Positions 6,701 to 14,314 of a DNA stretch of 26,619 bases are shown in pieces. A program made the translations under genes and the position numbers. Every line of letters starts with the position of its first letter. The first letter of the stretch is position 1. The notes beneath the pieces were generated by a model. That model worked only from the letters and a program-made list of their open reading frames with translations, was not told the DNA's origin and made no database searches. Source of the DNA: a virus; IMG/VR virus record IMGVR_UViG_3300009428_004071, positions 1 through 26,619 of that record, one strand, 5' to 3'.

Positions 6701-7723
6701 ATAACTTCCTTGTTCTAAGTGTTCGTTTAATCGACTTGATACTCATTGAGCCTACTTCAGAAAAAAGCTAATGAAATTTTATAGTAACTCACATTTCTTC
6801 TACTGTGGTAAAGTTTTAGTTGACTACATCACATATATAAACCACGCCACGAAATACGTACTAATCCTAATCTTAATCCTCTTGCGGTTTTTTATGTTTA
6901 ATTTTTTTCAGTTTTATAATAATTAAGTTAATAGGGCTAACCAGCGAAGATACTAGACCTTGTCAAAGATCGAAGATCTGAAAATATCGCGATTCATTTC
7001 ATAGTTTTAAAGTCCTAAATAGCCGTAACCAAAGTTTATGGGTATTTCCAGACTGCATTCCAACAGGACTTTGCCTATCTCCTGTCAGAACTGAGGAGAT
7101 CTGAGTAAAAGTCACAAGGCATATAGTTTAATAAAAGTGATGTTTCGGTTGGATTTGGTAGTAAAATTTTTAGATTACTCAAAATGAGGTAACTAATTGC
7201 TCTAACTCATTTAGGACAAATTCAACTCTAAACTTGAGGCCGTTGAAGAAAATAGCGTGAGCCTGACAGGATGTCTGGCTAGCTTTCGTTGGCCAGGGAT
7301 GGCCTATCGGAAGCGTTAGCATTTTCACTCCTTATTACAAGATGGGCCGAAGCAGGTTTCAAATGAAGTTAAAAGCTGGTTCAATCCCCATGTCGACCTT
7401 TTCGCAGCTGTTGTTTTGTAAATCGCGAAAATGTAGCGGGGCGGCTGGGAGTTCCAAGAGGGAATAGCCGTTGATTTCCTCTTGGTCTGGTGTGGGCGAA
7501 GCACCACGACGTTAGTGGCCGCAGGTCATAGCCTAACCAACTTTGGGGCAGAAATGTGTTAGTCCTTAACCCGTTTCCTCACCAAAAGTCCCAAAAAACA
7601 TCAAACTATAATATAAATGATCAAACACTATTAAGAATTATTAAACTTTAGTATGAACGCACAACAGCTTCGAGGCCTTCTGCCAATTATTTGTCTAGAA
7701 GCTAGCTGTTGAAAACAAGTTGT
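6701..7723. other. Gene-poor kilobase
   Basis: No ORF here is convincing. Its 5' part should contain the promoter of the BRCT-SEFIR genes (reading leftwards), but I cannot fix -35/-10 boxes. The only recognisable structure is the dispersed repeat at 7442-7512. The 60-codon reading frame over 7325-7507 runs through that repeat and is rejected. The sequence TGTCTAGAAGCTAG at 7692-7705 recurs at 10250-10263. Confidence 0.5.
7442..7512 (-). repeat. Dispersed repeat, copy 2 (inverted relative to copy 1)
   Basis: The - strand begins ACGTCGTGGTGCTTCGCCC, continues through a hairpin with CCAAGAGG and CCTCTTGG arms, and reaches CCCAGCC, matching 241-312. The two copies lie in opposite orientations on either side of the island cargo. 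They are either a host interspersed repeat present by chance on both sides or a footprint of rearrangement. Confidence 0.6.
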
Positions 7724-8746
7724 TCAGAAAATATTAAGTCCAAAGATATCTTTAACATCAAAAAGTACTTTTTCTGTTTTATCTCTAGATACTTGACTTC
7801 CTTTTATTAAAATATTAATTAGTTGAGCCTTATCACTTAAAAACTCAGATCTTCTCACTCTTATTGGTCGGAGCATGTCCTGTAAACATTCTTCCAATAT
7901 TTTTTTAGTTGTACCATCACCAAGCCCTCCCCGTTGATAGTGCTCTTTTAGTTGGCTGATATAGTTTTCATCTGGATGAAAAGCATCAAGATAAGTAAAA
8001 ACAATATTTCCTTCGACATTGCCAGGATCTTCAACCCTTAGGTGATTAGGGTCGGTATACATAGATTTTACCGCTGCGGAGATCTCTTTTTCGGTAGCCC
8101 CAAGATTAATGGCGTTGCCCATCGATTTAGACATCTTATTTTTCCCATCTGTACTTGGTAAACGTGATGCATTACTTAATAAGGGTCGACATTCATTCAA
8201 AACAATACGTCCTGCTAGTGAGTTAACTTTTCTCACTATCTCATTATTTTGTTCGAGCATTGGTAATTGATCATCCCCAACAGGAACTAATGTTGCGTTA
8301 AAACCCGTTATATCAGCAGCTTGAGATATTGGGTATGTTAAAAAACCAGCAGGAATCGAACGTTCAAACCCTTTGTGTTGAATCTCACTTTTAACAGTTG
8401 GATTTCGCTCTAAGCGACTGATTGATACAAGATTACTGTAATACATAGTTAATTCAGCAAGGGCGGGTAGTTTTGATTGAAGGCAAATCGTTGTTATAGA
8501 AGGATTGATGCCGACTGCTAGATAATCTGCAACGACATTTAGAATATTGGATGATACTTTTTTCGGATTATGAGCATTATCAGTAAGACCTTGCATATCA
8601 GCAACAAGAATAGTTTGTTCATGAATTGCCTGTAAAGCTACACGCTGCTTTAAAGAACCGACATAATGACCTAAATGCAATGGACCTGTAGCTCTATCGC
8701 CTGTTAAAATAATTTCTGGCTTATCTGAATCTTGCTTTGAGTTCAC
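7724..8746 (-). CDS. trpS: Tryptophan--tRNA ligase, GPLHLGH type (probable second TrpRS)
   Basis: Class Ic aminoacyl-tRNA synthetase that activates tryptophan with ATP and charges tRNA-Trp in the cytosol. The 340-residue length fits the family. The HIGH-type motif is GPLHLGHYVGSL (about residues 21-32), the VGDDQ motif of the Trp pocket follows, and KMSKSMGN is the signature loop. The start is GTG 8744-8746, with TAGGAG eight bases upstream. The GPLHLGH form differs from the GELTIGN form of the E. coli housekeeping enzyme and recalls the second, sometimes indolmycin-resistant, TrpRS found in several bacteria. Whether the host has another trpS cannot be seen here. An apparent tryptophan-responsive leader precedes it, so expression probably rises when charged tRNA-Trp falls. 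Confidence 0.93.
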   Translation of the reverse strand: MNSKQDSDKPEIILTGDRATGPLHLGHYVGSLKQRVALQAIHEQTILVADMQGLTDNAHNPKKVSSNILNVVADYLAVGINPSITTICLQSKLPALAELTMYYSNLVSISRLERNPTVKSEIQHKGFERSIPAGFLTYPISQAADITGFNATLVPVGDDQLPMLEQNNEIVRKVNSLAGRIVLNECRPLLSNASRLPSTDGKNKMSKSMGNAINLGATEKEISAAVKSMYTDPNHLRVEDPGNVEGNIVFTYLDAFHPDENYISQLKEHYQRGGLGDGTTKKILEECLQDMLRPIRVRRSEFLSDKAQLINILIKGSQVSRDKTEKVLFDVKDIFGLNIF

Positions 8747-8751
8747 GGGTA

Positions 8752-8786
8752 TATCTCCTAGTTAAAATAAATCACTACTGGAGATA
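8752..8786 (-). promoter_or_regulatory. Stem that can sequester the trpS ribosome-binding site
   Basis: On the - strand TATCTCC (8786-8780) is perfectly complementary to GGAGATA (8758-8752), which contains the trpS Shine-Dalgarno. A short TAG/CTA pairing adjoins it inside. The TATCTCC arm can alternatively pair with GGAAGGTAGCTAAG (8816-8803) through about twelve pairs with three bulges, which would free the ribosome-binding site. That segment also takes part in a third stem (8803-8827). Mutually exclusive stems of this kind suggest translational attenuation. I see no T-run terminator. The folding is done by eye. Confidence 0.55.
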
Positions 8787-8845
8787 CTAAAGAAATTACC
8801 GTCTTAGCTACCTTCCAGCAGCTTAAGAATGTAAGAATTCTGTGC

Positions 8846-8861
8846 CGCTCTAATTAGAGCG
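8846..8861 (-). promoter_or_regulatory. Perfect hairpin at the end of the trpS leader ORF
   Basis: CGCTCTAATTAGAGCG is a 16-base perfect palindrome that starts at the codon after the tandem Trp codons and includes the leader stop codon. A ribosome stalled on the Trp codons would cover this stem and prevent it from forming. Confidence 0.6.
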
Positions 8862-8903
8862 CCACCAGAAGAAGAATGATGTAAGAGTTGGAATATACTT
8901 CAT
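8850..8903 (-). CDS. trpS leader peptide with tandem Trp codons
   Basis: A 17-codon ORF reads MKYIPTLTSFFFWWRSN and stops with TAG. Two adjacent TGG codons (8867-8862) lie four codons before the end. Tandem codons for the amino acid being sensed, a short ORF about 100 bases before a tryptophan-related gene, a promoter directly upstream and downstream alternative stems are the features of ribosome-mediated attenuation leaders such as trpL. No clear Shine-Dalgarno is visible: the predicted transcript start is only about nine bases before the ATG, so initiation may be near-leaderless. The peptide itself is unlikely to have a function. It was too short for routine ORF calling. Confidence 0.72.
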   Translation of the reverse strand: MKYIPTLTSFFFWWRSN

Positions 8904-8918
8904 TTCGATAACTTAACA

Positions 8919-8947
8919 ATAATACTTTTGAAACTCAACCCTCTCAA
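8919..8947 (-). promoter_or_regulatory. Sigma70-type promoter for the trpS leader transcript
   Basis: On the - strand TTGAGA (8947-8942), a 17-base spacer and TATTAT (8924-8919) make a strong sigma70 match. Transcription would begin near 8912, about nine bases before the leader ATG at 8903. Confidence 0.65.
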
Positions 8948-9461
8948 GGGTAATTTTCAATATATAGCTTATGCAAAAAATAACTTTTATAGGAAGTATG
9001 GCGTTACGCCTCTTTGAAGGCTTCTCTTTCAAGTTGGTGATATTGATGCTGCGATAATGCTGGTGCATATACGCGATGCTAAAGGGGCAAAGACAGGCTG
9101 GTGCCATTACACCACGGACCTTGATAACACGGCTATTTTATGGATAAACTCATCGTCACCCTCTTTTGTCTTTCCCATTATATCTCTCTTGAATTGAACT
9201 GTATCTGCAATAGAGTACACTTTGTGTCATTACTAAAATTAGGTCAACTTTGCAAAACTTAACGGTTCAATAAGTTGCGTTCAAAATGTAACCAGTCACT
9301 AGGTATGAGAATTAAGCATTAAAGTGAAATCAAACGGGAATTAATTAAACTAGGTGGGAAATACAGTGAGGACTAGGCTTTGTGGCTGATTGCCATTTTG
9401 ACTGGTGCGTAATTGATTATTCGCAAGGTTTGAGATAAATCTTAGTTAAAAAGCAACAGCT
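8948..9461. other. Gene-free stretch, expected to hold the prophage left end
   Basis: No credible gene. The 64-codon frame on the - strand over 8913-9107 overlaps the trpS promoter and looks non-coding. The Mu-like element's left end and its transposase-binding sites should be here, between the trpS promoter and the repressor. I could not identify the terminal TG/CA boundary or a convincing set of repeated binding sites by eye. Confidence 0.4.
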
Positions 9462-9490
9462 CGGTGGGTTTGAGGCAAAGCAACCCACCG
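9462..9490 (-). terminator. Hairpin after the repressor gene
   Basis: CGGTGGGTT (9462-9470) pairs perfectly with AACCCACCG (9482-9490) around an 11-base loop, five bases beyond the repressor stop. On the - strand the T-run comes about ten bases later (GCTTTTTAAC), so termination efficiency is uncertain. On the + strand TTTGTTT follows directly. Confidence 0.55.
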
Positions 9491-9495
9491 TTTGT

Positions 9496-10200
9496 TTAGT
9501 AAAGGTCCTTACCGATCCAGACTACTTTACCTATTATATGAAGCTTATCGATCTCGTCAGCTTTGACGATTTGATCTTCATACTCTTTATTGTCACTAAT
9601 CAGTCGAATATCCCCATCAAACCGCTTTTGCAAACGCTTGGCATAAAGCTCATCACCAAATCGTAGAACGAAGATACTGCCATCAGTTAACTTGGTGTCA
9701 GATGTATTCACTAGCAGTGTGTTGTTATTGTGGATTGTTGGTTCCATTGAATCACCGGAAGCAAAAACCACAGCAAGCTTTTCAGTTTCAAACCCTCTGA
9801 ACTTTAACCATTTACGTCTTAAAGCCAGATGGCGCTTAACTGGTTCACTATCCGTGATCCTGCCATGGCCAGTACTAACAGATAGATGATATCCAGGTAT
9901 TAATGAGTACTCTTCATCAAATTCATTGTTCACAACTTTGGTAACTTCATCACCCGTCTGCGGGTAGCCTTCACCAGATATAAGCCAGTCTAAAGAAACA
10001 TTTGCTTGTCTTGCCATAAGAAGCGCTTTGTCAATTTGAGGAAGTGATTGCCCCCTTAAATACTTTCTTAAACCTCCTTCAGATAAATCAATAGCGGATG
10101 CGAACGCGCGTACGCTTGTAGTTCCTATCGCCATTTCTAATCTTTCTGCAAACGTTTCCTTTCCTATTGCTGGAAAAGAAACATCATTTTCATTTTTCAT
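9496..10200 (-). CDS. Mu-like prophage repressor, HTH plus S24 peptidase-like domain
   Basis: A 234-residue LexA/CI-type repressor that keeps the early operon off. The N-terminal HTH lies at about residues 17-62 (VRAFASAIDLSEGGLRKYL). The C-terminal S24 fold has the catalytic Ser in GDSMEP (Ser151) and the Lys in YAKRL (Lys188). In this family RecA-stimulated self-cleavage normally falls at Ala-Gly or Cys-Gly. The matching region here reads VSTGHG (108-113), a Thr-Gly at that position, so SOS induction may be altered. The gene is divergent from the early operon, and the operator half-sites lie in the gap. The ribosome-binding site is weak, as is usual for repressors. Confidence 0.92.
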   Translation of the reverse strand: MKNENDVSFPAIGKETFAERLEMAIGTTSVRAFASAIDLSEGGLRKYLRGQSLPQIDKALLMARQANVSLDWLISGEGYPQTGDEVTKVVNNEFDEEYSLIPGYHLSVSTGHGRITDSEPVKRHLALRRKWLKFRGFETEKLAVVFASGDSMEPTIHNNNTLLVNTSDTKLTDGSIFVLRFGDELYAKRLQKRFDGDIRLISDNKEYEDQIVKADEIDKLHIIGKVVWIGKDLY

Positions 10201-10305
10201 GTTTTGTTTCTTTTTAGTTAAGTAACTGAATTTAAATGCTTAAAGGTCATGTCTAGAAGCTAGTGCATAAAAGATGAAAAGAAACATTACAAACATGCTT
10301 GACCA

Positions 10306-10356
10306 GCGTACAAATGTGATCGTATCATCACATTCGTACGCAGTGCGTATGAATGT
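10306..10356. promoter_or_regulatory. Repressor operators: three related 12-bp half-sites
   Basis: GCGTACAAATGT (10306-10317), ACATTCGTACGC (10330-10341, inverted) and GCGTATGAATGT (10345-10356) are versions of one half-site, consensus GCGTAYRAATGT. Sites 1 and 2 form a dyad that extends to GAT/ATC, with 14 of 15 positions matching. Sites 2 and 3 form a second dyad with 11 of 12 matching. They lie between the divergent repressor and gp16-like genes, as expected for S24 repressor operators. On the - strand TTGTAC inside site 1 could be the -35 of the repressor promoter, with TGTAAT 16 bases on, giving autoregulation. Confidence 0.7.
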
Positions 10357-10404
10357 TACTTTTTGTATGTGCTACATGCGCAATGCGAACAATTATAAAT
10401 GTTA

Positions 10405-10418
10405 TCACAAATTTGTGA
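10405..10418. promoter_or_regulatory. Perfect 14-bp palindrome before the early operon
   Basis: TCACAAATTTGTGA is a perfect palindrome ending three bases before the AAGGAG of the first early gene. It differs from the repressor half-sites and could be the operator of a second regulator, for example the gp16/Ner-like protein encoded next. Confidence 0.45.
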
Positions 10419-10435
10419 AATAAGGAGCAGACATC

Positions 10436-10666
10436 GTGGAGATTGAAAATGCGAATCAGATCTACGCTGCATTAATGAGACGAGGACTCAGTTGCAGAGC
10501 CTGGGCATTAAGAGAGGGATATAACCCACGTACAGTACAAAAGTGCGTGCAAATGTTCGCGCCCAACACCGGACTAAAACCACGCTGGGGAAAAGTATCT
10601 AAAAAGATCTTGCTTGAGCTATCCAATGAAATTGAATTTGACTTGGTAGGGCATCGCTATGATTAA
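10436..10666 (+). CDS. BcepMu gp16-like small DNA-binding protein
   Basis: A 76-residue protein with a helix-turn-helix-like stretch (LSCRAWALREGYNPRTVQKC, about residues 18-37). It resembles the phage-associated BcepMu gp16 family, which takes the place of the Mu Ner regulator as first early gene. The start is GTG 10436, with AAGGAG eight bases upstream. It overlaps the transposase start by eight bases. A likely role is modulating early transcription, possibly by binding the nearby palindrome; this is inferred from position. Confidence 0.75.
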   Translation: MEIENANQIYAALMRRGLSCRAWALREGYNPRTVQKCVQMFAPNTGLKPRWGKVSKKILLELSNEIEFDLVGHRYD

Positions 10667-12881
10667 GCAATATTACACCCTTCAAGAACTGCTAAACATT
10701 CCTGGCATGTACACCACAGTGCAAGGTAATAGAAAGCTCGCTAATCGTGAATGTTGGACTAAAAAGAAATGCGACCAAGGCAAAGGCTTTGAATATCTCA
10801 TTGATAGTTTACCCACAGAAACACAAGCCTACCTAAAGGCTAAAGCTGTTGAGTCTAGTACCTCAAAAAGTGTTGTTTCAGCTAAATCAGCGTTAAAGCA
10901 GGACGAAGCTCAAGGTAAACAAATACGCCAACAACGTATCAATGCTAAAAGCCAAGGTTTAGCGCAATTCATGTGCTTAAGCGAATCAAAACAGGCCAAA
11001 GCTAAAGCCAGAGAAATGGTCATCAATGCTTTCAGCGAATTTGTATCGCCTTATGAGTCAGCTGGAAACAAATCGGCAGGAGTGATTGTTTTTGTAAATG
11101 GATTCAATACATCAAAAATACTCAGCAATAAAGACGTCCGAACCCACGTCACGCAACTCGCAAAAGCAACGCTTTATCGTTGGCACAAAGCCTATGAAGA
11201 GCAGGGCATCATCGGCTTAGTCGATCAATACAAAGGCCAAACAGCCTCAAAAATTGATCAACAACCGCGCTTGGGTGAATTTTTGCTCGCGTTAGTGACC
11301 AAAAAACCACATCTATTAAACCAAGCAAACAAAGTGCGTGATTTAGCCCTCGTTCGAGCTGCTGAATATGGCTGGCAACTCCCGTCAATCAGTTCATTTA
11401 AACGCTGGTTAACTCAGTATGCCGCCAAGCATGAGTTAGCGCATGCATTTACCACCAATCCGTCACTCTACACCGACAAATACCGACCGCTATTTGCCCG
11501 CATGTATCCACACATAGACGGACCAAACCAAGTATGGGAATTCGACTCAACACCCACCGACATTGAGCTAAACGTCGATGGCAAACTTAAACGTCATAGC
11601 ATCGTCGCAGTTATCGATGCATTCAGTCGCCGTGTGCAACTCATTGTGTCGCCAACATCTAATAGCGAAGCTATCTGTCTTCTGCTGCGTAAAACCCTCT
11701 TAGAGTGGGGATTACCAGAGCAGGGCGCCATCATGCGTACCGATAACGGTAGCGACTACGTCTCAAAACGCACCACCACAATATTCAACTTATTAGATTT
11801 AAAACTATCTAAAGCCAATGCATTTAGCGGATGGGAAAAACCCTTCATCGAACGCTTCTTTGGCACCATGAGTCGTGTGTTAATGGAAAAAATGCCAGGT
11901 TATATCGGTCACAGCGTAAGTGATCGCCAACAAATAGAGGCCATGTACAACTTTGCCAAACGTATTGGCGAAGGTAAAAAGCAAGCAGAAGCCGAAAGAC
12001 TCAGCCTGGCACTAACACCAGCGCAACTGCAGCAAGTGCTTAACGACTATTTAGAATTTGACTACAACCACGTAGCGCACGACAAAACCGACAAAACACC
12101 CTTCGAGTTATATGCCGGTTCTGGTTACAAAAAACGGGTTATCGATAACCCACATATCCTCGACACATTACTCAACTTTATCGGCACTGCAAAAGTAGTA
12201 CGTGGCAGCGTAAAAGCCGACGGCGTGCAATACACAGCACCCGAACTCATGGAAGCCGCATGGCAGCGCCAAGATGTTCGAGTATTTATCGACCCTTGTG
12301 ACATTGGCCGAGCCACCTTATACCCAATCGACAATTGGGAAACCTATATTGATGCCGTCAACATGGATCTCGTCAATCGTGGTATCGCCCCTGGTGAATT
12401 CCGCGAGCGTCGCAAACAAACCCAAAAAGAACTCAGCGCCTTTCGTAAATCGGCCAAACGATTACAACAAGAGCTTGGTATTGATGCGTTATATGCCGAC
12501 GAACTCGCCCAGAAAAAACTGCTACGCGCCAGCCTCAGCCACCTTGAACAAACGGCAGCCCATAACAATAGCGCTATCGCTGGGTTACACGCTGCAACCG
12601 AGGCAAAAAATACTCAATTCAGTGAAGCAGAACTCAATGCTATAGAACGTCAACGCGAAGCAATTGCCGAGCGACGTTCGCGTCAAGCACAGCAAGAGTC
12701 CCGCATAGTCAGAAGTGATCACGAAAAAGCCGTCCTGTTAACAACAGACAGCCTAAATCAAACATTAAATGAGAAGGAAGGTGAATGGCTTAAAAAATAC
12801 CGTTTAAACAATGTACTACATCGAAATCGACTAGACAAAATTTTAAAACAAGCCGAGCAGCCCCACCGGCAAGTGAAATAG
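10659..12881 (+). CDS. MuA-type DDE transposase
   Basis: This 740-residue transposase catalyses strand transfer of the phage ends for both integration and replicative transposition. The N terminus has a Mu-type DNA-binding domain (YYTLQELLNIPGMYTTVQGN). Further helical domains lead to the RNase H-like core with Asp296 (VWEFDSTPTD), Asp362 (MRTDNGSDY) and Glu398 (WEKPFIERFFG), a DD(35)E spacing by my count. A beta-barrel and a charged, helical C-terminal tail (about 590-740) follow, where MuB and ClpX contacts map in Mu. It looks intact. Its start overlaps the previous gene, and MuB follows after 75 bases. Confidence 0.95.
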   Translation: MIKQYYTLQELLNIPGMYTTVQGNRKLANRECWTKKKCDQGKGFEYLIDSLPTETQAYLKAKAVESSTSKSVVSAKSALKQDEAQGKQIRQQRINAKSQGLAQFMCLSESKQAKAKAREMVINAFSEFVSPYESAGNKSAGVIVFVNGFNTSKILSNKDVRTHVTQLAKATLYRWHKAYEEQGIIGLVDQYKGQTASKIDQQPRLGEFLLALVTKKPHLLNQANKVRDLALVRAAEYGWQLPSISSFKRWLTQYAAKHELAHAFTTNPSLYTDKYRPLFARMYPHIDGPNQVWEFDSTPTDIELNVDGKLKRHSIVAVIDAFSRRVQLIVSPTSNSEAICLLLRKTLLEWGLPEQGAIMRTDNGSDYVSKRTTTIFNLLDLKLSKANAFSGWEKPFIERFFGTMSRVLMEKMPGYIGHSVSDRQQIEAMYNFAKRIGEGKKQAEAERLSLALTPAQLQQVLNDYLEFDYNHVAHDKTDKTPFELYAGSGYKKRVIDNPHILDTLLNFIGTAKVVRGSVKADGVQYTAPELMEAAWQRQDVRVFIDPCDIGRATLYPIDNWETYIDAVNMDLVNRGIAPGEFRERRKQTQKELSAFRKSAKRLQQELGIDALYADELAQKKLLRASLSHLEQTAAHNNSAIAGLHAATEAKNTQFSEAELNAIERQREAIAERRSRQAQQESRIVRSDHEKAVLLTTDSLNQTLNEKEGEWLKKYRLNNVLHRNRLDKILKQAEQPHRQVK

Positions 12882-12956
12882 CTGCTCAGCCTATTACCCC
12901 TGGTAAACACCAGATTAAACAAACGTAAAACCTAGTAAAACCACAGGAACAACATT

Positions 12957-13685
12957 ATGAAACATAAAACAGTAGAAGTAAAAAACGTACTACGCACTCA
13001 AGACATGTTCGCCAACCTACAAAGCCACAGTGAGATCACCCCAGGCATTGGCCTCATACACGGTGCAAGTGGCTTTGGTAAAACCACCACGGTTACCTAC
13101 ATGTTTAACCAGCTCACCAACATGGGCAATTTACCGGTATACGTGCGCTGCTACGCAACCGATACCCCAAGCTCATTTTTAGCTCGCATTCTAAAAGAAC
13201 TGGGTAGCGATCCTATGTATCCACTGCGTAAATCAGTGGATTTCATTACCCAAACCATGAACGACCAGCAAATTGCACTGTTTGTTGACGAAGCAGACCA
13301 CATCGTCGGCCAAGCCAAAACTATGGAAACCATCCGCGATTTATACGACGCCACCGAGTTGCCAGTCGTGCTTATCGGCATGGAAGAAATTGCCCGTCGT
13401 ATCAGCCACCGCAAACAGCTATTTAACCGCATCAGCGAATGGGTTGAATTTATGCCAGCAGACAATGAAGACGTGTCGATGTTTGCTATCGAACTACTCG
13501 AACGAGACATACAGGTAGGCGAAGACTTGTTGGACTTTATCCGCGTCAGAAGTGGTGGCGAAGTACGTCGAATACTTATCGCATTAGAAAAAATTGAGCG
13601 ATTCGCCATCTCAAACGATCTGGATTATGTAGACAAACAGCTTTGGGGCGATGGGCAATTATTCTTAAACCATAGTCGCCGTTAA
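12957..13685 (+). CDS. MuB-type AAA ATPase, target-DNA activator
   Basis: A 242-residue AAA ATPase. Walker A is GASGFGKT (36-43) and Walker B is ALFVDEAD (107-114). In Mu, MuB binds target DNA, selects the insertion site, stimulates MuA and provides target immunity. The length fits the shorter MuB proteins of BcepMu-like phages, which lack the N-terminal extension of Mu MuB. It has AGGAA before the ATG and follows the transposase on the same strand. Confidence 0.92.
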   Translation: MKHKTVEVKNVLRTQDMFANLQSHSEITPGIGLIHGASGFGKTTTVTYMFNQLTNMGNLPVYVRCYATDTPSSFLARILKELGSDPMYPLRKSVDFITQTMNDQQIALFVDEADHIVGQAKTMETIRDLYDATELPVVLIGMEEIARRISHRKQLFNRISEWVEFMPADNEDVSMFAIELLERDIQVGEDLLDFIRVRSGGEVRRILIALEKIERFAISNDLDYVDKQLWGDGQLFLNHSRR

Positions 13686-13738
13686 GCTTTTGTATTTATG
13701 CGCTAAATAAATAATAAGAAAGAAAAGGACTAACCATT

Positions 13739-14314
13739 ATGGAACAGTCAAATAAAGGCGTAATCACACATAAAGCATGGCAACTAATGTGTGAGAAACG
13801 CCAATTTACCCGACGAGAAATCGCCCAGTCACTGGGCGTAAAAACGAACTTGATAACCGAGCTCACTAAGCGATTGCAAAATCAATCTGCCATAGCGCTT
13901 ATCTCTAAGCAAACTGGCAATAAAGGCAACTTATATCAAGTCATTGTTACACCAGACGAGGTCATTTTAGGCAAAGGTAACCCACAAACCGAACGCGCTC
14001 CACAGCGGATTAAACGCAACACCGTGGTACAGCAGGTGTGGAACTCAATCCGCATTAATCGGCACTTTAACAAAGGGTTAATTTTAGCCACATCAATGGC
14101 CGAATCGTCACTCATTACCCGTTACCTCGGGTGCTTATCAAAGGCGGGTTATATACGCGCCCTTAATAGCATCAAAGGCAGCCCAAGAGGCACAACGCTC
14201 AAGTACATACTCATACGAGATACAGGGCGCTTACATCCAACAGAGCGCACCCAAGGCATGTGGGATCAAAACACCAATACATATTATCCATTCAAGGAGA
14301 AACACCATGAGTAA
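13739..14314 (+). CDS. Tandem winged-helix early protein
   Basis: The 191-residue protein contains two winged-helix-like segments. One is at about residues 8-70 (FTRREIAQSLGVKTNLITEL then a LYQVIV wing). The second, at about 97-165, is more divergent and ends in a TTLKYILIR wing. I do not recognise a specific family. Small DNA-binding proteins of unknown function are common between MuB and GemA in such phages. AAAGGA precedes the ATG. It overlaps the next gene by eight bases, which indicates coupling. Confidence 0.75.
   Translation: MEQSNKGVITHKAWQLMCEKRQFTRREIAQSLGVKTNLITELTKRLQNQSAIALISKQTGNKGNLYQVIVTPDEVILGKGNPQTERAPQRIKRNTVVQQVWNSIRINRHFNKGLILATSMAESSLITRYLGCLSKAGYIRALNSIKGSPRGTTLKYILIRDTGRLHPTERTQGMWDQNTNTYYPFKEKHHE

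Noticed and set aside
7325-7507. 60-codon ORF on the - strand
   Set aside because: It runs through the dispersed repeat, shows no protein-like composition and has no ribosome-binding site.
8752-8861. Classical trp-type transcription terminator in the trpS leader
   Set aside because: No GC-rich stem followed by a T-run is present before the trpS start, so ribosome-binding-site sequestration fits better.
8913-9107. 64-codon ORF on the - strand upstream of trpS
   Set aside because: It overlaps the predicted trpS promoter and has no recognisable domain or ribosome-binding site.
9180-9400. Repeated GTTCAA motifs as MuA-binding sites at the prophage left end
   Set aside because: The matches are only six to eight bases, unevenly spaced and in mixed orientation, too weak to place the boundary.
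12274-12645. 123-codon ORF inside the transposase gene
   Set aside because: It is an out-of-frame shadow of an intact, well-supported MuA reading frame.
13151-13609. 152-codon Ser-rich ORF on the - strand
   Set aside because: It is the antisense of the MuB gene; its Ser/Thr-rich composition is typical of antisense frames.
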